Source: Acidovorax sp. 107
GTDB taxonomy: Bacteria > Pseudomonadota > Gammaproteobacteria > Burkholderiales > Burkholderiaceae_C
Assembly (NCBI RefSeq): GCF_003058055.1
Contig: NZ_QBTZ01000001.1
Location: 1,676,501-1,740,500 of the forward strand
Direction of reading: 5' to 3'
DNA: 64,000 bases
The position numbers were made by a program, and so were the translations under genes. Below are positions 25,655 to 36,503 of this stretch, in pieces. The notes beneath the pieces are model-generated. The model made no database searches. It was not told the DNA's origin and saw only the letters and a program-made list of their open reading frames with translations. Positions within the stretch are counted from its first letter, which is position 1. Every line of letters begins with the position of its first letter.

Positions 25655-27217
25655 ATGACCACCACAAACCCCCAAGCCCTGGTTGAGCTGACGGCCAACG
25701 AACTGCGCCACCGCATTGGCACGCGCGAGATTTCGCCGGTGGAACTGCTCGACGCCTGCATTGCCCGCATCGAGGCCGTGAACCCGCATGTGAATGCCGT
25801 CACCGCCACCTGCTACGACCGCGCCCGCACCGAGGCCAAGGCGGCCGAGCAGGCGGTGCTGCGCGGCGAGCCGCTAGGCCTGCTGCATGGCCTGCCCATG
25901 GGCGTGAAGGACCTGGAGGCCACGGCGGGCTTGCTGACCACCTACGGATCGCAGATCTACCGCGAGCACATTCCGGCCGAGGACAACGTGCTGGTGGCGC
26001 GCCTGCGCGCAGCGGGCGCCATCGTCACGGGCAAGACCAATATCCCCGAGATGGGCGCCGGCGCCAATTCGCGCAACACGGTGTGGGGCGCCACGGGCAA
26101 TCCGTTCAACCCGAACCTGAACGCCGGGGGCTCGTCGGGCGGCTCGGCCGCTGCGCTGGCGTGCGACATGCTGCCGGTGTGCACGGGCTCGGACACGGGT
26201 GGGTCGCTGCGCATTCCGGCGTCCATTTGTGGCGTGGTGGGTTTCAGGCCATCGCCCGGCGTGGTGCCCAGCTCGCGCAAGCTGCTGGGCTGGACGCCTA
26301 TTTCGGTGGTGGGCCCCATGGGCCGCACGGTGGAAGAAGCCTGCCTGCAGCTGGCTGCATCGGCGGGCATGTCCGCAGGTGATCCGCTGAGCTACCCGCT
26401 GGACCCGATGAGTTTCCTCCTGCCCGAATCGGTGGACCTGAGCCGCCTGCGCGTGGCCTACACCGAGGACTTTGGCGCCTGCGCAGTGGACAACGGTATC
26501 CGCGCCGTGTTTCGCAACAAGGTGCAGGCCATGAAGCACCTGTTTGCCCGTTGCGATGCCATCGATATCGACCTGGGCGATGTGCACCGCTGCTTTGATG
26601 TGCTGCGTGCCGAGGCCTTTGTGGCCAGCACGCGCGAGGCCTACGAGCGCGACCCCGCCAGCCTGGGCCCCAACACCCGCGCCAACTACGAAATGGGCGC
26701 CGCCATGACGCTGCTGGACAGCGCCTGGGCGCAGGCCGAGCAGACACGCATCCTGGCGCGGTTCCAGAAGCTGTACGAGGACTACGACATCATCCTCGCG
26801 CCCACCACACCCGTGTCGCCGTTCGCCTGGACCGAGCTGTTCGCCAGCCATATCAACGGCGAGCCGCAGGCCAACTACTACCGATGGCTGGCGCTGACCT
26901 ATGTGACCACACTCACCACCCACCCGGCGCTGAGCCTGCCGTGCGGGCTGGACGACGCTGGCATGCCGTTTGGCCTGCAGATCGTGGGCCGTTTCCGCGC
27001 CGACCGGCACACGCTGGGCGTGGGGCATGCGCTGGAGCAGGCGTTCAAGGGCATTGCAGGGCTGGCACGGCCCCGGCCCGACATCGCCAAGCTGACGCAG
27101 ACGCGCGCCGTACCTGCGCTGACCTCCATCGTGACCTTGGCACCAGACCCCCGCGACGCCCGCACCCTGCCGCGTGACGACCGTGCGGCATCGGCCGCGC
27201 AGGTGTCAGCCGTTTGA
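25655..27217 (+). CDS. Amidase, amidase-signature family
   Basis: The 520-residue serine hydrolase has the Ser-cisSer-Lys triad: MGVKDLE (about K85), GGSSGGS (about S161) and GSDTGGSLRIPAS (nucleophile about S184). The amidase signature spans residues 150-190. It hydrolyses an amide or related C-N bond; family members include enantioselective amidases, urea-pathway amidases and GatA, but the lack of gatB/gatC nearby makes GatA unlikely. The gap to the Bug gene is 34 bases and to the oxidase gene 16, so co-transcription is probable. Confidence 0.9.
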   Translation: MTTTNPQALVELTANELRHRIGTREISPVELLDACIARIEAVNPHVNAVTATCYDRARTEAKAAEQAVLRGEPLGLLHGLPMGVKDLEATAGLLTTYGSQIYREHIPAEDNVLVARLRAAGAIVTGKTNIPEMGAGANSRNTVWGATGNPFNPNLNAGGSSGGSAAALACDMLPVCTGSDTGGSLRIPASICGVVGFRPSPGVVPSSRKLLGWTPISVVGPMGRTVEEACLQLAASAGMSAGDPLSYPLDPMSFLLPESVDLSRLRVAYTEDFGACAVDNGIRAVFRNKVQAMKHLFARCDAIDIDLGDVHRCFDVLRAEAFVASTREAYERDPASLGPNTRANYEMGAAMTLLDSAWAQAEQTRILARFQKLYEDYDIILAPTTPVSPFAWTELFASHINGEPQANYYRWLALTYVTTLTTHPALSLPCGLDDAGMPFGLQIVGRFRADRHTLGVGHALEQAFKGIAGLARPRPDIAKLTQTRAVPALTSIVTLAPDPRDARTLPRDDRAASAAQVSAV

Positions 27218-27233
27218 AAAGGAGTCACCGACC

Positions 27234-28379
27234 ATGCAAACCGTAGACACCATCGTGATTGGCGCGGGCATTGCCGGGGCCTCCGTGGCTTGGCAACTGG
27301 TGCAGCCCGGCACCGCAGGGCAGGGCGCCAGCGTGCTGCTGCTGGAGCGTGAATCGCAGCCGGGCTACCACACCACCGGCCGCTCGGCCGCGCTCTACAT
27401 GGCGACCTATGGCACGCCCAACATCCAGGCGCTGACCCGGGCCAGCCGCGCGTTTTACGATGCGCCGCCGCCTGAGTTTGGCGCAGACCCCATCCTCTCG
27501 CCCCGGGGCGTGGTCTACGTGGCCGGGCCGGACCAACTGGACTTGCTGAAGCAGACCTACGAGGAAGCGCATGCCACCTCGCCCAATGTGCAATGGGTGG
27601 GGCGGGCCGAGCTGCTGGCGATGCTGCCTTGCCTGAAGCCCGAGGCCGTCGCCGCAGGCATGAGCGAGCCTGAGGCGGCCGACATTGATGTGAACGCCCT
27701 GCACCAGGGCTACCTGCGCGGCCTGCGCCAGCGCGGCGGCCAGGTGCTGACCCACGCTGAGGTGACGGCTGTGCGCCGCGAAGGCACTGTGTGGCAGGTG
27801 ACGCTGGCCGACGGGCGGGTGTTTGCCGCCCCCACCATCGTCAACGCTGCGGGCGCCTGGGCCGATGTGGTGGCGGGCCTGGCGGGTGTGGCGCCCATCG
27901 GGCTGGAGCCGCGTCGGCGCACGGCGTTCACCTTCCCCGTGCCAGAGGACATGGACGCCACCCACTGGCCTGCCGTGGTGGGCGTCGACGAGAGCTTTTA
28001 CTTCAAGCCCGATGCGGGCCAGTTGCTGGGTTCTCCCGCCAATGCCGACCCGACCCATCCACACGATGTGGTGCCTGAAGAGCTGGACGTGGCCACCGGG
28101 ATCTATCACATCGAGGAAATGACCCGCTTTCAGATCCGCCGCCCGTCGCACACCTGGGCCGGTCTGCGCTCGTTCGTGCCGGATGGCGACATGGTGATCG
28201 GTTGGGACAACCATGTGCCCGGCTTCTTCTGGCTAGCCGGGCAGGGCGGGTATGGGATTCAGAGCGCGGCGGGCGCCTCGTTGCTGGCGCGGCAGCTGTT
28301 GCGGGGTGAGCCGCTGGCCGAAGAGTTGGTGCGCGAGGGCTTGGAGGTGGAAGGGCTGTCGCCGGCGCGTTTGCGCTGA
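27234..28379 (+). CDS. FAD-dependent DAO-family oxidoreductase
   Basis: The 381-residue protein has TIVIGAGIAGASVAW, the dinucleotide-binding GxGxxG at residues 8-13, and later FAAPTIVNAAGAWAD and a C-terminal GQGGYGIQSAAG that closes on FAD. It is in the D-amino-acid oxidase/glycine oxidase/sarcosine oxidase superfamily, so oxidative deamination of an amino acid is likely. The substrate is not determined. Co-location with D-serine ammonia-lyase and an amidase supports a D-amino acid. AAAGGAG precedes the ATG. Confidence 0.88.
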   Translation: MQTVDTIVIGAGIAGASVAWQLVQPGTAGQGASVLLLERESQPGYHTTGRSAALYMATYGTPNIQALTRASRAFYDAPPPEFGADPILSPRGVVYVAGPDQLDLLKQTYEEAHATSPNVQWVGRAELLAMLPCLKPEAVAAGMSEPEAADIDVNALHQGYLRGLRQRGGQVLTHAEVTAVRREGTVWQVTLADGRVFAAPTIVNAAGAWADVVAGLAGVAPIGLEPRRRTAFTFPVPEDMDATHWPAVVGVDESFYFKPDAGQLLGSPANADPTHPHDVVPEELDVATGIYHIEEMTRFQIRRPSHTWAGLRSFVPDGDMVIGWDNHVPGFFWLAGQGGYGIQSAAGASLLARQLLRGEPLAEELVREGLEVEGLSPARLR

Positions 28380-28409
28380 ACTACCGGCGGGGCAGGCGGC
28401 CCCGGGCCT

Positions 28410-28625
28410 TCAGGCGAAGGTGTTGACGTTGGTGCCCAGCGTGCCGCTGGTGGCCAGCGCAGGCTGGGGCATGGACTGCTGCATGGCGTCGATGAGGGTA
28501 CTGGCCGACACGGCCTGCATGTCGAGCGCCTTTTTCAGCACCACCATGTTCAAGGCGTCCGACGTCTTGGCGCTGGCCAGGTTGGTAGCGGTGTTGACGA
28601 TGCTGTTGGTCAGGGCGACGTCCAT
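28410..28625 (-). CDS. YjfB family putative motility protein
   Basis: The 71-residue protein is small and hydrophobic/polar mixed, with the family-like pattern MDVALTNSIVNTATNLASAK then VLKKALDMQAVSASTLIDAM. YjfB proteins are named putative motility proteins from Bacillus and occur widely in flagellated bacteria, with no proven function. There are no flagellar genes in the window. AAGGAG lies upstream of the ATG on the reverse strand. It converges on the DAO-type gene. Confidence 0.78.
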   Translation of the reverse strand: MDVALTNSIVNTATNLASAKTSDALNMVVLKKALDMQAVSASTLIDAMQQSMPQPALATSGTLGTNVNTFA

Positions 28626-28717
28626 GGTGACTCCTTGGGGCAATGGAGGATTATCGGCACGGCTGCGCGAGGCTTGAGCGCTGTTACATGTGCAGCTATT
28701 CCTGGTTGAGACGTTTG

Positions 28718-30133
28718 CTAGTCCAGTGCGGGGACCCCGAGGGCGGGGCAGGCGGCCAGGTCGGAGACACGGGTATGGGGCAGCTGGCGGGCCGCGTCAC
28801 GCAAGGCGGTGCGCAGGCCTTCCTCCAAGGTGGGGTGATAGAACGGCATGCCGAGCAGGTCATGCACCGGCAGTTGCTGCTGCACCGCCAGGGCCAGCAG
28901 GTGGGCCAGGTGCTCGCCATCGGGGGCATACAGTTCGGCGCCCAGCAGGCGGCCACTGCCATGGTCTGCATACACGCACAGGCGCCCGTGGTTGCGCTGG
29001 GCGGTGCGGGCGCGGCCTTGCGTTGCGTAGCTGGCGGTGCCCGTGATGGTGTGGTGTGGGTCCATGTCGGCCACGCGCGGCCCCACGATGGCGATGTTGG
29101 GGTCGGTAAAAACGATGGACAACAAGGTGCGGCGCCGGAAGCGCGTGGGGGCGATGGCCAGGGCGTTCATGCCCGCGATATGGCCTTCGTCGGCGGCCTC
29201 GTGCAGCAGCGGGGTGTGGGTATTGGCGTCGCCGGCCAGAAACACTGGCAAATTGTCTATTTGCTGGGTTTGCGGGTCTACCGTGGGCAATCCACGCCGG
29301 TCCAGAGGCACGCCCAGCGTCTCCAGGCCCAGGTCCTCGACATTGGGCACCCGGCCCATCGCGGCAATGACCTGATCCACGACCACACGGTTGTTGCCGC
29401 TGGAGACTTCGATGCCGCCAGGCACTTCGCGCAGTTGCGCTTCGGCTCCCATGTGCAGCACCATGTTCTGCTTCAGCAGCGCCGCCAGTTCGGTGTTGAG
29501 CTCCGGTTCGCTCAGGCCCGCCAGCGTGTGCCCTGTGGTGAAGGCGGCCACCTGCAAACCCAGCCGGGCAAGGGCTTGCGAAATCTCCGCACCAATCGGG
29601 CCCATGCCGATCACAGCAATGCGCGGGCCCAGGCTGGGCTGCTCGAACAGCGTGTCGGTGGTGAGCATGCGGTCGCCAAACGCCAGCCATTCGTCTGGCA
29701 CGCGTGGGCGTGACCCGGTGGCGATGATGATGCTGCGAGTCGCGTAGGCCGTGCCGTCGATGTCCACCGAATTCGGCCCCAGCAGTGTTGCGCGCCCTGA
29801 CATTTGGGCCTTGCCCAGCCCGCTGGTGGCTTGGAGGGCGCCCGCCACAAAGTCGTCGCGCAGGGCGCGCACGCGCTGCAGAACGGCGGGCAGGTCGGCG
29901 GCCAATGCGCTGGCGCCCCGCAGGCCAAATTCTTCGAAGGTGTGCCGGCGGTGAAAGGCATTGGCCGCCTCGATCAACGCCTTGGACGGCATGCAGCCCA
30001 CGCGGGCGCAGGTGGTGCCCCAGGGGCCTTCGTTGACGATGAGGTAGCGGTCGGTGCGCTTGCGCACTTCACGCAGGGCGGCCAGGCCCGCTGTGCCTGC
30101 GCCGATGATGATGGTGTCGAGCGGTTGGCTCAT
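28718..30133 (-). CDS. Dihydrolipoyl dehydrogenase-like pyridine nucleotide-disulfide oxidoreductase
   Basis: The 471-residue flavoprotein has FAD site TIIIGAGTAGLAALREV, redox disulfide CARVGC (in TTCARVGCMPSK), an NAD site IAVIGMGPIGAEISQAL, and the dimer-interface active-site base in FYHPTLEEGLR. This is the complete class I layout of lipoamide dehydrogenase and mercuric or glutathione reductases. There are no alpha-keto-acid dehydrogenase genes next to it, so it is not clearly a complex E3; a separate disulfide reductase role is possible. Confidence 0.88.
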   Translation of the reverse strand: MSQPLDTIIIGAGTAGLAALREVRKRTDRYLIVNEGPWGTTCARVGCMPSKALIEAANAFHRRHTFEEFGLRGASALAADLPAVLQRVRALRDDFVAGALQATSGLGKAQMSGRATLLGPNSVDIDGTAYATRSIIIATGSRPRVPDEWLAFGDRMLTTDTLFEQPSLGPRIAVIGMGPIGAEISQALARLGLQVAAFTTGHTLAGLSEPELNTELAALLKQNMVLHMGAEAQLREVPGGIEVSSGNNRVVVDQVIAAMGRVPNVEDLGLETLGVPLDRRGLPTVDPQTQQIDNLPVFLAGDANTHTPLLHEAADEGHIAGMNALAIAPTRFRRRTLLSIVFTDPNIAIVGPRVADMDPHHTITGTASYATQGRARTAQRNHGRLCVYADHGSGRLLGAELYAPDGEHLAHLLALAVQQQLPVHDLLGMPFYHPTLEEGLRTALRDAARQLPHTRVSDLAACPALGVPALD

Positions 30134-30246
30134 GAGGCGCCCTCAGAGTCTGAAAACCCGCAGTGTGAAGTGCGAACCGCCGCTCCGTTGTAGGCGCACA
30201 AGCCGTTTTTTGAGGCTGGGTTGGGTGCAGGCTTGCCTTGGGGCCG

Positions 30247-30268
30247 GGCCCTGAATGCCTTCAGGGCC
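30247..30268. terminator. Perfect 9-bp stem-loop downstream of the IMPACT-family gene
   Basis: GGCCCTGAA and TTCAGGGCC flank a four-base loop, 17 bases past the stop of the minus-strand YigZ-like gene. There is no T-run, so it may act as an mRNA 3' hairpin rather than a strong terminator. Confidence 0.5.
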
Positions 30269-30284
30269 AAGGTACGGAGGGCAG

Positions 30285-30878
30285 TCAGGCCTCGGGTTCC
30301 GTCCAGCCCACGCGGCCTTGCCCGTGGTCGTTGATGCGCTGTACAAAAGGATCGGCCTGCGTCTGGGGCAGGCGCAGTTGCAGGCTGACCAGGGTGCCAT
30401 GTTGCACGGCCACCAGTTCGGCGCCTGCTGCCTCGATCTCACGGCGTAGCAACCCCTCCAGTGCATAGGGCACCAGGCATTGCAGCGTGGTCATGCGCTG
30501 CAGTGTGACCTTGGGGGCGGTGAGCAGTGCCTGGGCAATGGTGTCGGTGTAGGCACGCACCAGGCCACCCGCGCCGAGCTTGACCCCGCCAAAGTAGCGC
30601 ACCACCGTGGCCAGCACGCCTTCCAGGTCTTGGTGGCGTAGCACGTCCAGCATAGGGCGGCCGGCGGTGCCGCCAGGCTCGCCGTCGTCCACGGCGGCCG
30701 ATTGGCCCCCGGCCAGCAGGGCCCAGCAGATGTGGGCGCCGCCGGGGTGCTGCTTCCACAGCGCGTCCACCGCGGCCTGCGCGCTGGCGCGGTCGGCCAT
30801 GGGTTGTACGCAGCCGATGAAACGGCTTTTCTTGATGAGGAGTTCACTGTGCGCGGGCGCAGCCAGGGTCTGAGGCAT
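30285..30878 (-). CDS. IMPACT/YigZ family protein
   Basis: The 197-residue protein has the UPF0029/IMPACT N-terminal domain: KKSRFIGCVQPMADRASA, then DDGEPGGTAGRPML, the family signature, and GAGGLVRAYTDT. A small C-terminal ferredoxin-like domain follows. IMPACT relatives touch translation control; the bacterial YigZ function is not settled. The ATG at 30878 begins at MPQTLAAP; the frame continues upstream without conservation. It lies 151 bases upstream of the start of the dehydrogenase gene, both on the minus strand. Confidence 0.87.
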   Translation of the reverse strand: MPQTLAAPAHSELLIKKSRFIGCVQPMADRASAQAAVDALWKQHPGGAHICWALLAGGQSAAVDDGEPGGTAGRPMLDVLRHQDLEGVLATVVRYFGGVKLGAGGLVRAYTDTIAQALLTAPKVTLQRMTTLQCLVPYALEGLLRREIEAAGAELVAVQHGTLVSLQLRLPQTQADPFVQRINDHGQGRVGWTEPEA

Positions 30879-31106
30879 GGGGCGGAGAGTGTAAGGCGGC
30901 GCCCGTTCAAGTCGGCCCACGGCCGACCGTGAAGAAACTCACAGACTTTGCCTTGGACGGCGGTTGAACACCACGAACGCCGCCCGGAACGTGCGTTCTG
31001 TCACACACGCAATGGGCATGCGTTCCTACACTGCGGGCTTGTTGCTGTGGCCTACGCTGTTGCTATGCATTTGAAAGCACCCCGGCCTGCAGAAAAAGGA
31101 ACCGCC

Positions 31107-31316
31107 ATGTTTGCCCACCCATTTTCCGCCCCCTTGTCTTCTACCCTTGGCGGCCACCTGTTTGGCCGTTTCACGGCTTCTTCGGCCCCCGTGTCCTCCT
31201 GCGGTGGCGCAGGGGCGTCGGTGGCGGATGCTGCAGCGGCCAGTCTCGCGGCGGACGAAGGAGATGACGGCGCACCAGACCTTGCGCAGCGCGTGCGCGA
31301 AGTGGGTGAGTGGTAA
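31107..31316 (+). CDS. Small hypothetical protein, Ser/Ala-rich
   Basis: This 69-residue reading frame starts at an ATG with AAAAAGGA nine bases upstream. It begins with MFAHPFSAPLSSTLGG and has a Ser/Ala/Gly-rich middle and an acidic patch before APDLAQRVREVGEW. I do not recognise a family. The ribosome-binding site and length make it plausible, but there is no known relative. An earlier in-frame ATG at 31065 is less likely. The 228 bases between the YigZ-like start and this gene hold no other feature I can support. Confidence 0.4.
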   Translation: MFAHPFSAPLSSTLGGHLFGRFTASSAPVSSCGGAGASVADAAAASLAADEGDDGAPDLAQRVREVGEW

Positions 31317-31413
31317 AAGGGCAACCAGCCACCGATTGCAGGCTCGGCGCTGGGGCGACCTCGGTCTGCGGGGGGGCCGCCTCCCGCCTCAGGGCGAGCA
31401 GGTACGGCTCACG

Positions 31414-32385
31414 TCAAAGCTTCAGCTCCCAGGTCTCGCTCACCAACTGTTGGCCAAATCCTTCGTAGGGCTCGGTCTTGACCAGTTCAAAACCTCGCTG
31501 CGCATAGATGCCCCGCGCAGCCGTGAGGCAACTGTTGGTCCACAGCACCATTTTTTTGTAACCTTTTGCACGCGCAAAGGCAATGCATTCGTCGGTCAGC
31601 CGTGCGCCCAGGCCCAAGCCCCGGGCCTTGGGGCTGAGGATCAGCATGCGCAATTGGGCGGTGGTGGCGGACTTGCGCACCACGAACACCGAGCCCACGC
31701 GCTCGCCATCGAGTTCCGCGATCCAGGCTTTCTCCCAGGCGGGTTGGAACTTGCGCAGGAACTGCGCGGCGATGTCCGCCACCAGGGCCTCAAAGCGGCT
31801 GTCCCAGCCGTATTCGCGCCAGTAGATCTCGCCATGCTGCTGTACCACCCAGCCGATATCGCCGGGCAGCGGGTCGCGCAACACGGCAACGCGGGTGCCC
31901 TCTGCTGGGTTCGGGGTAGGGGACAGCAGGGTTTCAATCCGCTCCATGGCATCCACCACCTCCTGCCGCCGTGCGGGGGGCAGGGGGGCCAGCAGGGCGG
32001 CGGCTTCGTCGCGCGAGCGCTGTTGCAGCGGCTCGAACGCTGCGCGCCCGGCGGCGGTGAGCGTGACCAGGCTCTGCCGCGCGTCCTGCGGGCTGGCGCG
32101 GCGCTCGATCCAGCCCGCCTGCTCAAAGCGCCGCAATATCCGGCTGATGTACCCGCCGTCCAGCCCCAGCTCGCGCGCGAGTTCGCTGGCCACGGGGGCT
32201 TCGCGATGGGCCAGCTCGTAGAGCACGCGCACATCGGTCAGCGACAGCTTGCTGCCCAGGTACGGGTCCAGCACACCAATGCGGCGGGTGATGAAGCGGT
32301 TGAACCGCCGCACCGCCTTGACGGCACTGGCGGGCACAGGGGCCGCAGGTGCGGGCGGCTGAGAAGAGTCACGGGATACCGTCAT
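31414..32385 (-). CDS. MarR-type regulator fused to GNAT acetyltransferase
   Basis: The 323-residue fusion has a MarR-like winged helix covering about residues 20-140 (LTDVRVLYELAHREAPVASE with the recognition helix DGGYISRILRRFE). It is followed by a GNAT domain (about residues 160-320) with the acetyl-CoA loop ARGLGLGARLTDE and a C-terminal strand near YAQRGFELVKTEPY. Such two-domain proteins are known in proteobacteria but their targets are mostly untested. The ATG at 32385 has AAAGG upstream; an earlier ATG at 32400 is possible. Confidence 0.88.
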   Translation of the reverse strand: MTVSRDSSQPPAPAAPVPASAVKAVRRFNRFITRRIGVLDPYLGSKLSLTDVRVLYELAHREAPVASELARELGLDGGYISRILRRFEQAGWIERRASPQDARQSLVTLTAAGRAAFEPLQQRSRDEAAALLAPLPPARRQEVVDAMERIETLLSPTPNPAEGTRVAVLRDPLPGDIGWVVQQHGEIYWREYGWDSRFEALVADIAAQFLRKFQPAWEKAWIAELDGERVGSVFVVRKSATTAQLRMLILSPKARGLGLGARLTDECIAFARAKGYKKMVLWTNSCLTAARGIYAQRGFELVKTEPYEGFGQQLVSETWELKL

Positions 32386-32574
32386 AAGTGCCTTTGTCAT
32401 GAAATTGATTGACTTTGGCAAGTATATGCGTGGTGGGAGTCAAGACCTCCTTGGTGCAGGGGCAAGGCAGGCACAGCGACAAAAACGGCCTGCCGCCGTA
32501 AAATCGCGGGTTACCCACCACAGCCGCGCCCCACGATGCCCCGTTAAACCATGGGGTGGCCGCCCTCCCACTGC

Positions 32575-34980
<2,406 letters not shown>

Positions 34981-35123
34981 TAGCAGGCCGCAGCCCTGTG
35001 CCCTCTTGGTGGGGGCCCGAGGCTGAGGGTGGCGACGCGTGGCAAGCCACTCCTGGAGTGCGTCTAGGCCTGTCGCCAATCACGGCAGGCGCGCGGCTTC
35101 ACCCACAGTACGTTAGCCCGTTC

Positions 35124-35585
35124 TCAGCCCTCCGCTGCGTGGGTGCCCACCACCACCGATTGCGGGCCGTCGCCAGCGGGCTGCGTGATCAGATCCTCAA
35201 TGATGAAGGTGCGGTAATAAAAGGCCGTGACTGCACCCTCGGGCGCAATGGCATTCACCAGGGTGTCGATCTCGTCCTTGTCGGCCATGGCGATCAGCAT
35301 GCCGTGGTGGCCGGTTCCCGCCAGGTCGGCAATGCGCCGCACCATGTCCCCTTCGGCCCCCACAGAGGGCAATGGCGCATCTGCCGTGCCCAGTGTGTGC
35401 ACGATCTCTTGCAGGATGACGTCGGGGCTGGCGTAGGCGATGTCGCCCTGGTGGCCAGCGGCCTGCAGCGCAAGGGCGGCCTGGCGTGTGCAGTCCTCGT
35501 CGGGGAACAGTGCAAACACCTGGCCGGTGGGGTAGAAAACGCCGCCCATGTTGGTCATAGTGGAATCAAGAACGAGGGGTTTCAT
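35124..35585 (-). CDS. Conserved hypothetical protein
   Basis: The 153-residue protein begins MKPLVLDSTMTNMGGVFYPT. It contains VFALFPDEDCTRQAALALQA, a small alternating helix/strand pattern reminiscent of ferredoxin-like folds, and later GHHGMLIAMADKDEIDTLV. I recognise no functional family. The MTNMGGVFYPTG opening seems to recur in Burkholderiales. There is no signal peptide or membrane segment. GGAG precedes the start on the reverse strand. It is flanked by YgiQ and a repeat-bearing gap. Confidence 0.72.
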   Translation of the reverse strand: MKPLVLDSTMTNMGGVFYPTGQVFALFPDEDCTRQAALALQAAGHQGDIAYASPDVILQEIVHTLGTADAPLPSVGAEGDMVRRIADLAGTGHHGMLIAMADKDEIDTLVNAIAPEGAVTAFYYRTFIIEDLITQPAGDGPQSVVVGTHAAEG

Positions 35586-35719
35586 GGGCTTCTCCCGAGG
35601 TGTTTCAGACCTTCGGGATTGAAACCTGGGCACGCTGGTGCGCGGTGTAGGTCAGCGGGCCATTCGCGCGTCAGCCTGCCTTGCCGTGTCGATTGGTGGT
35701 AGCCTGCCGTGCAGGCCCA

Positions 35720-35772
35720 TAGTGCCTGTAGCGTCCATTTTTCATGGACTGATTGCTATCAAATTGATAACA
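35720..35772 (+). repeat. Dispersed hairpin repeat, copy F
   Basis: GTGCCTGTAGCGTCCATTTT then GGACTGATTGCTATCAAATT match the outer halves of the consensus. It is in the 200-base gap between the hypothetical gene and the cold-shock/DUF1294 gene, which holds nothing else I can name. Confidence 0.62.
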
Positions 35773-35785
35773 ATGTCAAATGTTG

Positions 35786-36487
35786 CTACCGCAGCCATCC
35801 GCCCAGCCAGGCCCCCAGTGCGGCGCAGTGCATCACGACCGTCATCCAGTACACCGCGCGGAACTCCGCCTTGCGGGACTTGTGCCGCAGCCGCTGCTGG
35901 GCAAACCACGCGCCCGGCCAGCCGCCTGCCAAGCCCAGCAGGTGCAGGTGGCTTTCCTTGGTGCGCCACCGGCCGTTCTGCGCGGCGCTTTTGTCGATGG
36001 CGTAGATCACGAAGGTGAGGAGGTTGATGGCAAGGGCGGCACCTATCACCCACCCCGGGAGACGACCGGCCCAGACACCCCAGGCCAGCAGCGCCGCCCA
36101 GCCGAGCATGAGGATGTGTATCAGCATCGATCCGGCGGCGGGCGCGGCGCTGGTCGCCGCAGGCCGTCGGCGGCGCGAGGCCTGTGGCTGCCTCGTCCCC
36201 TGCGCCGGTGCGCGCCGCGTCGGTGGCACCGATGCGGGCTGCGCCGGAGTCGGCGGACGGGGTTGAAAGGCCCCTGCGGCACGGGCTGCAGGCTGCACCG
36301 CCATGGCCCGGGGCCCTTTGCCGCCCACATGGATTTCTTCGTACACCACGGCAAGTCCCTCGCGCGGTGCTGCGCTGCCCCGGTAGTCGCGCACATGAAA
36401 GAACACATCGGCAGATGTGTCTGGGCTGCGTATGAAACCGAACGCGCGGGCGGCATCCCAGCGGATAACGGTGCCTTGTTTCTGCAT
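35786..36487 (-). CDS. Cold-shock domain protein fused to DUF1294 membrane domain
   Basis: The 233-residue protein has an N-terminal cold-shock domain (residues 1-65, GTVIRWDAARAFGFIRSPD, with RNP1-like FGFI and ADVFFHV), then a Pro/Ala/Arg-rich linker (residues 68-118). A C-terminal DUF1294 membrane region follows with about three hydrophobic helices and the conserved KSRKAEFRAVYW. CSD-DUF1294 fusions occur in many proteobacteria; no role is proven. The start at 36487 begins the CSD, and no upstream extension looks real. Confidence 0.87.
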   Translation of the reverse strand: MQKQGTVIRWDAARAFGFIRSPDTSADVFFHVRDYRGSAAPREGLAVVYEEIHVGGKGPRAMAVQPAARAAGAFQPRPPTPAQPASVPPTRRAPAQGTRQPQASRRRRPAATSAAPAAGSMLIHILMLGWAALLAWGVWAGRLPGWVIGAALAINLLTFVIYAIDKSAAQNGRWRTKESHLHLLGLAGGWPGAWFAQQRLRHKSRKAEFRAVYWMTVVMHCAALGAWLGGWLR

Positions 36488-36503
36488 CGAAAGAAAAAGG
36501 CGT

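Noticed and set aside
28671..28705. A possible eleventh, degenerate copy of the dispersed repeat near the YjfB gene
   Set aside because: Only short stretches (TTGAGCGCTG and GCAGCTATT) match, and the spacing differs, so it is below what I can support.
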